From positions 218,530,151 to 218,594,150 of the forward strand of contig CP136065.1 in the NCBI GenBank assembly GCA_032622095.1: a DNA stretch of 64,000 bases, given 5' to 3'. Positions within the stretch are counted from its first letter, which is position 1, and each line of letters starts with the position of its first letter. Of the stretch, positions 11,391 to 22,743 are shown one piece after another. Both the position numbers and the translations under genes were made by a program. This DNA is from Siphonodentalium dalli (Eukaryota; Mollusca; Scaphopoda; Gadilida; Siphonodentaliidae). The notes beneath the pieces are model-generated. The model had not been told where the DNA came from. It did not search any database and saw nothing but the letters and a program-made list of their open reading frames with translations.

Positions 11391-12311
11391 TATTATATAT
11401 TTTGGGAAATCTGTGTGTGTGTGTGTCTGTCTGTCTGTCTGTCTGTTCGCGATAGACTCGAAAACGGCCGAGCCGATTTCGATGAAACTTGGTATGTGGG
11501 GGTACTTTCGGCCGGGGAGTGTCATGGGCCTATTAATTTTCCCGTGCGACGTGACCTTGACCTTGAAATCGGGTCAATTCAAGGTCGAATAACGAATTTT
11601 TATGGGATTTCGACGAAATTTGATACGTAGGGTTACTTTTGTCCACTGAGTGTTTTGGACGGGTCAAATCGTGACCCCGACCTGACCTTGACCTTACAAA
11701 TTATCATTTCAAGGTCAAATCTGTCTGTCTGTTCGCGATGGACTCGAAAACGGCCAAACCGATTTCGATGAAACTTGGTATGTGGGGGTAGTTTCGGTCG
11801 GGTAGTGGCATATGCCTATTAATTTGCCCGTGCGACGTGATATTGACCTTGAAATCGGGTCATTTCAAGGTCAAACGCCCAAATATCACGGTATTTCGAT
11901 GGAAATTAGTGTCTACGGATACTTTCGTATGGGGAGTGTCACAAGCATATTCGTTTGCCCGTGCGACGTGACCTTGACCTTGAAATCGGGTCAATTGAAG
12001 GTCAAATCACGAATGTGTATGCTATTTCGACGAAATTTGATACATAGGGTTACTTTTGTCCACTGAGTGTTTTGGACGGGTAAAATCGTGATCCCGACCT
12101 GACCTTGACCTTCAAAATGATCAATTCAAGGTCAAATCGGGTAAAACCGGATGGATTTCGACGGGTACTTTTGTCCGGGCAGTGTTTTCGACGGATCAAA
12201 TCGTGACCCCACCTGACCTTGACCTTCAAAATGGACAATTCAAGGTCAAATCGCACAATTCGCCGAAAAGCAGAGGGGAAACGGCCCGGACGAAGTCGGG
12301 TCCACCTGTTA

Positions 12312-12312
<1 letters not shown>
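11391..12312 (+). mobile_element. Helitron-like unit 2, tandem to unit 1
   Basis: Starts TATTATATATTTTGGG directly after the CTAG of unit 1 and ends with the same hairpin and CTGTTAG. It contains five more TGACCTTGACCTT/CAAGGTCAA blocks. Head-to-tail tandem insertion is known for Helitrons. The first unit lies next to GTGGACAATATATA and the second next to a TA run and TATCGACGTT. These are the two halves of a module landmark (GTGGACACTATATC...), so the pair was inserted into the left arm at a TA-rich site. Confidence 0.6.
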
Positions 12313-12360
<48 letters not shown>

Positions 12361-12372
12361 TATATATATATA
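12313..12372. repeat. (TA)n microsatellite
   Basis: A nearly pure TA run of about 58 bp at the junction of Helitron-like unit 2 and the interrupted arm. The tyrosine/isoleucine ORFs crossing it are artefacts. Confidence 0.95.
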
Positions 12373-12760
12373 TCGACGTTATAAGGTAGCGACATACCAC
12401 CTGAGGTTAACCGAGAAAATATTACTGGCTCGCTCGCCTCCGGTCGGTGTTATTAAACCCGCAAATGCCGATACTGGCTAAGAGAGAACGTGGAGCCCGG
12501 GTGTTTTCGTGTGTTTTCGGACAGTATATGTTCGTGGTGCATGGTAGTGAAATACCACCTGAGTGTGACATCCAAATATTGACTCGCTGACGCGTCCACG
12601 CCGATGTTATTAACCCCTCAAAATCCGGTAATTTAACCGTATCAACAATAAGAGCCCGGGAGGGGACTAGATCGACCGGGCGCCCCAATGGGCCCGTGGA
12701 CACTATATCTCGACGTATTATGTAGCGACATGCCACCTGGGGGATCGATACATGAGTCAA

Positions 12761-13519
12761 TTTCAATTTATTTCATAGCCATACTAGGAGAATGGTATGT
12801 TTGTAAAAACGACTTTAGTCTATAAACTTAGTTACGAGACGTCAATATTGCTGCGGGGGGGGGGTTAAATAAAACGCACATTAGACTTAAACACTCTCGC
12901 CGCTCGATGTAAAATTTTCTGCGGTGGAGATTTTTGTATTAATGGTTTCACTGAGGAATGAATCGATAACTCAAATTGGAATATATATATATGACTCTCA
13001 TGCCATGGTAGAATTTCACAATAAATTAGGTGTCATCTATACAGGACAGCAAAATTTCAGCGGCCAGGAAAAAACTCGAGAGAGACAGAGTTAAAGAGTG
13101 TGTCAAATCGACATTATATCATATTATGTTTATAATGTTTGTCTTCCGAAACCATTCAAATAAAATCGTCGCCGAAGTTAGTCTTCGGGAACGAAGAGCG
13201 TTTTTAACAACTTTCAATGTGTGATCGGAATTTACAAACGGTACACGAAATACGATTCATAGACAGGATACATGTTTAAAGGCAGGTTCACGTTAAGCAA
13301 TGGTGTTAAAATATTCAAATTTGGTAAGACCATCATAAACAAAAGGAATTTTAAAATAGAGGCAGGTTATGTTCTTATACCAATCATAAATATCACGAAA
13401 ATAGCATGCTATAATCGATATATGCTATGTTACTTAAACAAAAGTCAAATTATGTTACAGAAATTGGCTTTTGTTTACATAATACAGTGTAGAACATGAC
13501 TATTACATGCTATTTACGC
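12761..13519. other. Central spacer of the composite element
   Basis: Unique sequence between the inverted arms. It has a 9-bp G-run near 12856 and only short frames without motifs. Nothing marks it as a transposase. Confidence 0.5.
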
Positions 13520-14464
13520 GAAGGAAGGGTCAGCGAGTCAATATTTGGAAGTCACACTCAGGTGGTATTGCAATACCATGTGTCATCAAAATATACTGTC
13601 ACCCGTGCTCTCTTAACCAATATCGGAATTTGCGGGGTTAATAACACCGACCGGAGAAGAGCAAGCGAGTAAATTGTTCTAGGTTGCCCTCAAGTGGTGT
13701 GTCGTTACCTTATAACGTCGATGCGTAGTGTCCACGGGCCCATTAGGGCGCCCGTGCGGTCCCGGTCTCGTCCGGGCTCTTATTGTTGATACGGTATTAT
13801 ACCGGTTTTGAGGGGTTAATAACATCGGCCGTGGAAGGGTTAGCGAGTAAATTGTTGGAAGTCACATTCAGGTGGTATTGCACTACCGTGTATCATCAAA
13901 ATATACTGTCCGAAAATACACGAAGACACCACGGGTTCTCTTAGTCAATATCCGCATTTGTGGGGTTAATAACAACGACCGGAGACGAGCGAGCGAGTAC
14001 ATTGTCTAGGTTGTCCTCAGGTGGTATATCCCTGCCTTATAACGTCGAGATATAGTGTCCACTGGCCCCTGGGGGCGCTCGGTGGTTCCGGTCTGTCCCG
14101 GCCTGTCCCGGGCTCTTTTTGTTCATATGGTATTTTACCGAATTTTGAGGGGTTTACAACACCGGTCGTGGAAACGTCAGCGAGTCAATATTTGAATGTC
14201 ACACTCCGGTGGTATTGCATTACCGTGCATCATCAAAATATACTGTCCGAAACCATACGAAGACACCAGTCTCTCCCGGGCTCTTAGTCAATATCGGCAT
14301 TTGCGGGGTTAATAACACCGACCGGAGTCGAGCGAGTGAGTAATATCCTCTAGGTTGGCTTCAGGTGGTACGTCGCAACCTTATCACGTCGAGATATAGT
14401 GTCCACGGGCTCATGGGGGCGCCCGGGTGGTCTCGGGCGGTCTCGGGCGGTAATTAGTCACACC
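13520..14464 (-). repeat. Right arm: reversed modules of about 190 bp
   Basis: About five alternating half-modules read in reverse. Landmarks GGGGTTAATAAC, CACTCAGGTGGTATTGCA and TATAACGTCGA recur, alternating TTTGCGGGGTTAATAAC and TTGAGGGGTTAATAAC types. It matches the left arm of the composite element on the opposite strand. Confidence 0.8.
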
Positions 14465-15385
14465 CACTTTACTCTTCATAGTCGCTATCGTAATTTGTAG
14501 AATCAAATTTAGCCCGGTCTAGTTCGTGTTGGATCGTTGTGGAACTAGAGGATGACAATTATCCACGAGAATGTATTTACGCCGTGGACGCAGAAATCGC
14601 TACGGATACTAGTGTCCACATGGGTGGAAGCCCAACACTAGTAGTTTATGTAGAGACGGTTACGGATCTGGGGCTGGAGATGGCTGTACATCCGAGAAAA
14701 CGTCAATGAAAATATGAAAAAGCGAGCGGCCAATTATATGCTATCATGTTGGTTCCATGGTATTAGTTGACTCGGTCCGAAAGTGTTAATCAAAATTATT
14801 TTAACTTATATTATCCTCACATTATTATAAGGCTTCCTTCCAAAAACACTTATGGACAGACTTGAAATATTGCTACGTGCAATGCTCAAACAAATCCTTA
14901 AAGTACCGCAAAACACACCTGACTGTAATACATATACTCACTGGTATTCTACCCGTGGAAGGTCTACTGGATATTAAGGCTCTCACCTGATTTAATAAAT
15001 GATGTCTTCTTTCCTACACTTTCATAGAGAAACAGATACTTACTAGACAATTATTGTAAAATTGTCTGGAATTAAAAGTTGGATGATTGATATTCGAAAT
15101 AACTTATATAAACATGGACTTGAATCTCCACAAGTTTATTTGACAGATCCTCATCCAAGGACACAACAGAAAACAAACTGTCAATAATGCTGTTAAAAGT
15201 TTTTGGTTTGGCATAATTGCTACAAAGTTATACCTGTACAGATTTCTAAAATTATAATTGGCAAGGTTCACAGTCTATTGGGTACCAGGTATATCCTCTG
15301 TTGTGATGTTAATAGAATCCCAATCAAGCTGCCAAATCTAACATGGGTATATATCCTTGATAATTTTAGGGTTGAACTTGATACA
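14465..15385. other. Region with no recognised feature
   Basis: No supported gene. The frame at 15203-15550 overlaps the repeat fragment at 15386-15500 and has no recognisable domain. Confidence 0.5.
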
Positions 15386-15500
15386 CCCCAAATCAAATAT
15401 GGTGTCAAATTAGGGGATTCTTACCTTTCGCAGTGGGGCGGTATGTCTTCTGCCACAAAATGCAAACGATCAGCAGACAGTAACAAGAAAACCAATATCA
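15386..15500 (+). repeat. Fragment of 290-bp dispersed repeat (family C)
   Basis: Shares GTGTCAAATTAGGGGATTC, CGCAGTGGGGCGGTATG and CACAAAATGCAAACGA with the tandem copies at 15985-16860 and, in reverse, with 63035-63288. Confidence 0.75.
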
Positions 15501-15984
15501 GAAATGGTAACGCGCTCAAGATCATAAATTATATACCCATGATTGTATAATTATAGAATATAAAATATATTGGTTTTGCAAATGACCAACTCAGAATTCC
15601 GTTAAAATAACAATAACAACACAGTACCTAATTAACGAGCCGGCGACCGACTCGGCCGTCTCCGCCACAACCCCCAGTGTGCTGAAGAATGAAAAATGTC
15701 TATAAAAGTTGAAATATAAGACTTACAAATTATCTTTTTCATTTCTTTTATTTGTAATTGACATAGCTTGTCACAAACCAAAAATAAATATTATTGACAA
15801 TAATGTAAAGGACAATACACGAAGTTGAAATTCCCAACTACACCTTTTACAGGACTCGGCCTCTGGGTCGCGCAGTTCGACTTTTAAATCCGTCCCAAAA
15901 AATCCCGATATCTATAAATAAAAACCCCAGCGTAAACTCCAGCACGCATGCGAAATAATATTTCGGACACCATATACACGCGGC
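15501..15984. other. Region with no recognised feature
   Basis: AT-rich interval between two blocks of family C repeat. No gene or inverted repeat was seen. Confidence 0.45.
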
Positions 15985-16860
15985 GCGCGTAATAATGTAA
16001 TCTGAATCACTGAATTAACGTGACTTGTCGATTTATTGAGACGTGTCGGCTCGACCACCCGTCTTTATGCAATGTAGTGCTGTGAAGTGGACCATTGTCT
16101 AAACTGTTCCCGTAGGTCGCCCATTGGATGCCTTATGTCGCCTTATTAACAACGGGAGTCCCACGCCACCCTCAAATGATCCACCGTATGGAAAACAGGG
16201 TGTCAAATTAAGGGACACTTATCCCTCGCAGTGTGGCTGTAGGCTTTCTGACCAGGGTCCAGATGGGGACACAAAATGCAAACCAGAGAATGTAATAGAT
16301 AACAAAAATGGAATCTGAAAGACGTGATTAATCAATTGATTGAGCCGGTCGAATCGACCTCTCGTGTTAAACTGATGTAGGACCATGAGAGAAGTCGTAC
16401 CTGCAGGTCGTCCAGTTGATACCTCGCGCGATACAGCCGCCCTGGTACCATCGGGACTCCCCCACGGCACATGTTCCACATTAGGGGATTCTTAGCCCTC
16501 GCAGTGGGGCTGAAGGCTTTTTGCCTGGGCCCGCTTGGGGTCACAAAATTCAAACGACCAGCAGACAGTGTAACATAATATAACAATGTAATCTGAAACA
16601 CTGAAGCGACGCGACTTATCGATTGATTGAGCCGGTTCGACTCGACCATCTGTCTTTACGCGATCCATTGTTGTAAAGTGAAAAAAACCATAAATCTAAG
16701 CCTCTTCCGGAGGTCGTCCACTTGATGCCTCATGCTGCCACAGTACCACCATGACCACGTCACTCTCACGGGAATTACACACGGTTTCACACTGGGGTTC
16801 ATACCCATCGCAGAGGGGCGGAGGCCATATTCTAACCTGTTCACACGTGAAGGATTTGAC
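15985..16860 (+). repeat. Three degenerate tandem copies of family C repeat
   Basis: Units of about 270-310 bp start near 15985, 16313 and 16590. Each has AATCTGAA..ACTGAA, CGATTGATTGAGCCGGT, a CGACC..TCTTTA block, AGGTCGTCCA..TGATGCCT, and the CGCAGTGGGGCTG..GGC motif. Minus-strand ORFs (for example 16332-16649) span repeat boundaries and read differently in each unit, so they are not genes. I did not recognise a tRNA-derived head. Confidence 0.75.
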
Positions 16861-17079
16861 GCTTTTCTAGTATTATGTAATATGTAACAATGGTTGCGAG
16901 TATTCATTTCATAATTTCGAATGTTTGTTATACACAAAATGGTAGCAATCACGTCATACGTAATCATCAAGACATAGCATTCAATCTTTATGAAGATACA
17001 GCGGTGCAACATGTACATGTTTTGAATTGTCAGTAGTCTGCACTAATTTTCGACACACATACTATGGCTGACCATTTGG

Positions 17080-17345
17080 GATGAGGTGAGCCGTGTCCCT
17101 TGTACCATATGTTGTGAGCGATCCTATGAGCTCGGGTTAGCCTTATCAATTATAAAAGAATGTATGATATAGTGATAAAAAATGATAAAAATTGTTAGAG
17201 TGTAAAAAAATATATAAAAATTGATAAAGAATGTAAGAACAAAATATAAAAAAGATAAATTGTTAAAAGAATGTATGAAAAAAATGATAAAAAATTACAT
17301 TTTTAAAGAATGCAAATTGGATTATAATGCGTTACGATAAATTGG
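17080..17345. repeat. Remnant of A-rich macrosatellite family
   Basis: The segment 17080-17146 (ATCCTATGAGCTCGGGTTAG) is homologous to 21509-21573, which borders the macrosatellite. The following 200 bp have the same A-rich GATAAAAATTGTTA/GAATGTAAGAA monomers. The hairpin blocks are absent here. Confidence 0.7.
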
Positions 17346-18449
17346 ATAATAATCGTTTCCCTTCGTAGATATAAAAGATGCTTTGGTTCTCGAACCTTCT
17401 GTAATCTGGGAAATAAAATGAAAATAATTTCCAATTGCACATAATCTGTAATTAGATCTCACTTCTAATGTGTCCATTGTTCAAGGTTAGGTTATGGTTG
17501 ATTGTTTTCAATAATGGTAAGTATATTGCAAGACAGAAATCAGGCATAAGCACTTTTCCCATCTGACTATAGAATTCGGCACGCGATGACCTAGACATGT
17601 CAGCATTCCATTGTTCTGTGTCCTAGTCTACAAATGCCCCCTCGATAATGTTCCATTGAGATGACGTCAGTGGCTCCTGGCGATTCCACATAATTGAATA
17701 CCATGTCATGTTAAGTGTTCTGAGAACCTCACAAATCCATCTCAGACCATTATCCTTGAAACTGTATGCTTATTAATGCATCAGCGTACAGCGAGATATG
17801 GTTTATTCAACACATATCTAAAAAAACAACACGAATATAGGAATCAGAATAACGCGTTATCTAGCGGACGGTAAAGTAACGCCGACTATTGGAACGTTCC
17901 AACCACAGATGGGACTCGAGGGCGTTTCGGAAGTGCAAAGTTTAAATGTTGACGTTGGCTGGTAATCGCATAATGTACATCCACCAGCCAGACTATTTAG
18001 ACACAGGCTTGTTGATAATCTCAATGGGACATTCTAACCAGAGAGGTGTGTATAGGCTTCGAAGAAAGTGGAAAATGGCTCACATAGAATTTCGCGCTCA
18101 AATTAACGCCTGCTCGAGCATCATTCCTGGGCATATATATAGTCTAAAAAAATTTACATGTTCCAGCATGGGGTTGAGAATAGGATGTAGAAGTCTTCTA
18201 AAAGTGAGAGGAGTAATAAATGAATGATGTTGCCTGAATCTATGTCTACTTTTATGGCACGATATGGCTGTTGAAAGTTACATTAAACCTCAGTTAACTA
18301 ACTGCGGATGTTAGTCACCAAGTAGCGGTTTTACTGAATCATAAAAATGTATTAGCTGATGTCAACATTCCACGGAAGATTACGGAACACTCCTTGTGCG
18401 ATGTGCTTCGGTGTGTCCTTACTATGCATACACATTTGGTAAGTATTAG
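17346..18449. other. Region with no recognised feature
   Basis: No supported gene. The frame at 17946-18227 has no family motif. Confidence 0.5.
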
Positions 18450-18944
18450 CACGGTGGGGAATCACGTGGTTTCGAGGTTGGTGAGTACCACGCATTCAAA
18501 ATATACAAACGCACAAAAACATAATATATGAGGAACTGACATAAAACATAGCATTTTGACTGTTACGAGCATGTGCTTGTTTATTTTTAAAACAAGTTGA
18601 TACCCTGTCTGTTCGGAAATACTCAGTGGTTTTCTATAACATTCTGACCGAAGTTGCCAGGGGGAGGTTCGTGGAAAATACAAGTCCATACATCTAGGAG
18701 ACTCCTTCGACTGACAACTTTGGTCAGTATGTTAGAACAAACAACTGTGAATTTGGACAGAAATGAGGTATCAGTTTGTTTGAAAAATAGTATATCATAT
18801 GCTCGTAGCTGCCAAAATACTATGTATTATATCATTATCCTAGTTTATTACCTTTTTCGTCGTCTCTGGTCGTGTTTGCAAACGCCTCCGCCATTTTGAA
18901 TGCGTGGTACTCATAAACTCGAAACCACGTGATTCCCCACCGTG
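18450..18944 (-). mobile_element. Transib-like MITE, copy B (complete, 495 bp)
   Basis: TIRs are CACGGTGGGGAATCACGTGG on the left and its inverse on the right, continuing through GTTTCGAG and a GAGTACCACGCATTCAAAAT block. ATTAG directly flanks both ends (18445-18449 and 18945-18949), a 5-bp TSD. A CAC..GTG terminus resembling a recombination-signal heptamer, with a 5-bp TSD, is characteristic of the Transib/RAG-like superfamily. That assignment is inference, since no transposase is encoded. Copy A lies at 8696 in the opposite orientation. Confidence 0.7.
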
Positions 18945-19040
18945 ATTAGTTTTATCTCTAAAGGACAACACTTATGAAGACAGAATGAGAGATATGCTGA
19001 TTCTATCAATGACTGATCGACGAGCAGAGGAGATATTATA

Positions 19041-19884
19041 CTGCAACATATCCTTGTGGAAATAGGTGCATATTCGGCCTAAATATTTACATAGGTTCAT
19101 ATTGGACTTATTTGATTTGAAGAGAGGATAGTGGTTGGGCGCGAAGCGCCCGGGATGGTCGAAAAGATCGAGTGATCTTCTCCTTCACCCCACGGTTTGT
19201 TGTTTTGAAGATATTGTACATAGAAAATCGTCATGTCTGAACACGGCAAAGGTTGAGTTGATTTGAATTGAATGTTGTATGGCGAAGGGCCCACGAGCTT
19301 TAATGTGGGGTATTGTGGAGTCCCGAGGTGTCCCTTTAATGATTTTGTAGTTGCAGAGCGAGTCATGTGGTGCGCTGAAATGAAGAACGGGGCCCGTGTT
19401 ATAATGATAAAATGTATTAGTTTTGTTAGTTAGTATGTATATGTATAAACGCAAGCAGGAAAACAAGGGACCGGGCGGGCGCGGCATGCGGAGGGCGAGA
19501 GAGAGAGAGACAGAGAGACAGAGAGAATTGCATGCAGATTGGGCCCAACAATTGCACCGAGAGATTTGATTTGATATTAGCCCATAGTGGACTTATACCA
19601 GTTATTCCGTTTTATGTCGCGGGACTCAATGAAAACACATTATAAAGAACGTACATCTGGTAAGTCGATTGATGTTGGTTATTGCCGTTGAGAGTAGAAT
19701 ATGTGGATCAAATAAGGCCGATATGAATTTATTTCAATTGAAATAAGTCCATATCTAACTTATATTTCGTTGAACGTTTAGTTCCATATAGGGCTTATCT
19801 CCCGTCTAAATAATGTCAATATGAGCTTAGTTCAGTGCCATGAAATAATGTTCACTGTGAGTTTATTTCCGCCAGAATAGGCTG
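19041..19884 (+). mobile_element. Family A element split by an insertion
   Basis: Starts CTGCAACATATCC and ends GGCTG where the next family A copy begins, sharing CTG. It is interrupted by the 443-bp insertion at 19121-19563. Joining the flanks restores the order seen in the 30097-30383 copy (GACTTTA.. then ..GCTTATACCCGTTATTCCG). Confidence 0.75.
19121..19563 (+). mobile_element. Insertion with 11-bp TSD (family D)
   Basis: ATTTGATTTGA occurs at 19110-19120 and 19564-19574, immediately flanking this 443-bp insert. The insert begins AGAGAGGATAGTGG, contains GCGCCCGGGAT..GTCGAAAAGATCGAGTG, a poly-purine GAGA tract near 19495-19526, and ends CACCGAGAG. Its first 260 bp are homologous to 60296-60545 in reverse. 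A TSD of this length without TIRs suggests a retroposed element (SINE-like or a 5'-truncated LINE UTR). No A tail is evident. Confidence 0.65.
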
Positions 19885-20592
19885 CAACATATCCGCATGC
19901 AAATATATTGAATATCGACCTATAATATTTATACAGGTTCATATTGGATTATTGGTTCTGAAATAATCCCAAAGTGTATGTATAACCGTTATTCCGTTTT
20001 ATGGCGCGGCCCACAGTGAACGCACAGCTTACATCCAGTAAATCGTGAGTTGGTTTATTCGTGTTAACCCTTTACCCAACAGAACGGCCCTGTGCCAATG
20101 CATTCTCTTATATAATTATGCGAGTCGACCATAGGTCGCCTCGCATATATAAGAGAATGCATTGGCTTAACACATTAAAAATTATAAAATTGTTAAAGAA
20201 TGTAAGAAAAAATGGTAAAAAGTGTTTTTTTAGGCCAATGCATTCTCTTATATATGCGAGGCGACCTATGGTCGACTCGCATATATAAGAGAATGCATTG
20301 GCACAGGGCATAACTGTAACCATCACAATGTGGTCAATGAGCTGGTTCCAATTATATCCACATTTGTATGGTTTTATTGAGACAGACCCAAAATAATTTA
20401 GGCTGTTGCAGCTTTATTTGGTCGTTTTTGTCCGGTTTGTTGGGTAAAGGGTTAAGAGTCGATAATGGCAATAAAATACTCTAATTCTCAGTTCGTATCG
20501 ACTCAAAATAAGGCTATTTGTACGCCGATGATGGACCTAAAACAATTCATATTGTAAGCCCATAATATGCTGATTTTCGGGAGAACAGGCTG
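19882..20592 (+). mobile_element. Family A element carrying a piggyBac-type MITE
   Basis: Begins CTGCAACATATCC and ends GAACAGGCTG. The MITE at 20064-20455 is inserted at a TTAA within it, just before GAGTCGATAATGG, and the remaining halves (19882-20063 and 20456-20592) fit other family A copies. Confidence 0.75.
20064..20455. mobile_element. piggyBac-type MITE 1 carrying a hairpin block
   Basis: Ends are TTAA-CCCTTTACCCAACA and TGTTGGGTAAAGGG-TTAA. A TTAA target duplication with CCC-starting TIRs is characteristic of piggyBac-type elements. Inside is a 225-bp block with a hairpin at each end (about 20091-20165 and 20233-20307) and an A-rich centre. The rest of the right side (20313-20437) is unique to this family and recurs at 27910-28040. 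It has no coding capacity. Confidence 0.8.
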
Positions 20593-21500
20593 ACTGTAAA
20601 ATAAGAGAAAACACATTGACTCATAGAGTGATTGATGTAAGGTGCCATCTCCATGAAGTAATGGCCGACAATCCGGAGACCATATATCTCAAGAAGACGA
20701 TCGACACAACTTGGTAACGTTCAAATTATTGTCCACATTTATGTTTTTACCCGGAACTAACTGCAACATAAATTTTATTTGCAGGAATAATTACATAAAC
20801 CCTTTATAAACAACATACTAAATATCACATTAAGTGAAATTGGTGAATTTATTGAAATAAATGTGCAGATATTTTGTCAAATCATCAATTTATGGATTTT
20901 CAGGGACGTGTTTAAACAATTCAAATTACAAGTCCGTTCAATTTCATGTCTATTTTGTAGATCTTACTTTCCTGATTCCTGATTCCTGAATACAGAACAG
21001 AAAACTTTTCCCAGGGTCGTTAAGTATTTTTCAAGTTATGTGCTTTCAAAAACAGAATTTTATATCTTATTTCGGGGCCTCCATTTCTCAAAATGAGCCA
21101 AATTCCACTTTTTATAGTTAATTAAGTATTGCTAATACTAGGGAAATGTTATCACTCGATTAAACACAACAAATAACTAATATATGCATAATATGCATTT
21201 ATGATTCATCAGACAAAATTATTCTTAAACAAAATGTATGTTCCATGGTATGAACTCTTGTGATGAAATGCCATATTTTAGGTAATTTTTAGCCTATAAT
21301 TACCATTTACCACCCCTGCTCTTCGGTAATTAATAAGTACTGAAGAACAGGGGAAGTGGTAAACGGTAAAAAGTATACCATGTATTTATCAAAATATTTT
21401 GATCACCAGGTCGTCATAAAACCGAGCAATTTGTATTTAATTTTAGCCTTGAACATTGTGAATCACTTTGAAATAGAGAACGTGAAAACTCCAACAGACC
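20593..21500. other. Region with no recognised feature
   Basis: AT-rich interval. An imperfect inverted repeat, TACCACCCCTGCTCTTC..GAAGAACAGGGGAAGTGGTA, lies at about 21308-21362 as a short hairpin. No gene was supported. Confidence 0.5.
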
Positions 21501-21573
21501 ACACATCTGGGATGATGTGGGCCGTATATATTTTACCATATATTTTGAGCGAACCTATCAGCTCGGATTAGCC

Positions 21574-22038
21574 TTGACCCTTTCATGACTGGAGCTTCCT
21601 GAATCTTTGCGAAAACACTGTGCCAATGCATTCTCTTATATATGCGAGTCGACCATAGGTATAAGAGAATGCAATGGCCTAAAACAAAATATTTTATTTT
21701 TATAATTGTAAAAGAAGGTATGAAAAAATTATAGGAAATGATAAAATTGTTAAAAGAATATAAGAAAAAATGATAAAAATTGTTATAGAATGTAAGAAAA
21801 AATTACAAAAGTGATAAAAATTGTTAAAGAATGTAATAAAAAATTATTTTATAAAAATGATAAAAATTGTTAACGAATGTAAGAAAAATTGATAAAAAAA
21901 AATGATAAAAACTTGTTAGGCCAATGCATTCTCTTATATAAGCGAGGCGACCTACGGTAGACTCGCATATATCAGATAATGCATTGGCACAGTGTATTTA
22001 ATGTTGCGCCAGCGCAGCTCTCGTCATGAAAGGGTTGA
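21574..22038. mobile_element. Element with CCCTTTCATGAC TIRs and TTGA flanks
   Basis: TTGA-CCCTTTCATGAC at 21574 and GTCATGAAAGGG-TTGA ending at about 22038 form a TIR pair resembling the piggyBac-type MITEs but flanked by TTGA. It contains the CTGTGCCAATGC hairpin block (21617-22002). Its right end is the edge of the macrosatellite unit that is then amplified to 24.8 kb, so this insert probably founded the array. Confidence 0.6.
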
Positions 22039-22743
22039 AGGTTACACGAGTCTGGCCGTATGTTCGCACGCTGGTACAAGAGAATACAATGGCCTAAATC
22101 AAATTATATTATTTTGTATACTTGTTAAAGAATGTAAGAAAAAATTAAAAAAAATGTAAGAAATAATGATAACAAATGATAAAATTTGTTAAAGAATGTA
22201 AGAAATATTGATACAAAATTATAAAAATTGTTAGAATGTAGCAAAAGATATAAAAATTGATAAAGAATGTAAGTAAAAATTATAAAAAATTATAAAATTG
22301 TTAAAGAATGTACTAAAAAATAAAACAAAATAACGTTTCTAAAGAATACAAATTGTTAAAGAATGTAAGAAAAAAATGATAAAAATTGTTAAAGAATGTA
22401 AGAAAAGATGATAAAAATTGTTAAAGAATGTAAGAAAAAATGATTTAAAAAAATGATAAAAATTGTTAAAAAATGTAAGAAAAATTGATAAAAAATAAAT
22501 GATAAAAAAATGTTAGGCCAATGCATTCTCATATATGCGAGACGACCTATGGTCGACTCTCATATATAAGATAATTCATTGGCACAGGCTATTTAATGTT
22601 GCGCCAGTGCAACTCTCGTCGTGAAAGGGTTGAAGGTTACACGAGTCTGGCCGTATGTTCGCACGCTGGTAATTACATGTAATTCCTCTTAGAGGGCTAT
22701 AGTGTGTCTGTCAATATATGATCGACAAACTACTTATACAGTA

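Larger units (their letters stand above)
10156..14464. mobile_element. Large composite inverted-repeat element
   Basis: The two ends are inverted copies: GGTGTGACTAATTAC at 10156-10170 and GTAATTAGTCACACC at 14450-14464. Inside are arms (10156-10770 plus 12356-12760 on the left, 13520-14464 on the right) of a module of about 190 bp in opposite orientations. Module landmarks are GTGTTATTAACCCC, GCAAATGCCGATATT and GAGCCCGGG. The middle (12761-13519) is unique. The left arm is split by tandem Helitron-like units. No transposase frame and no convincing TSD were found, so the class is open. Confidence 0.7.

Noticed and set aside
10653-12481. A series of 60-184 codon ORFs with repeated LTLKSG-like segments
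   Set aside because: They follow the Helitron-like module in shifting frames, on both strands, with no known domain.
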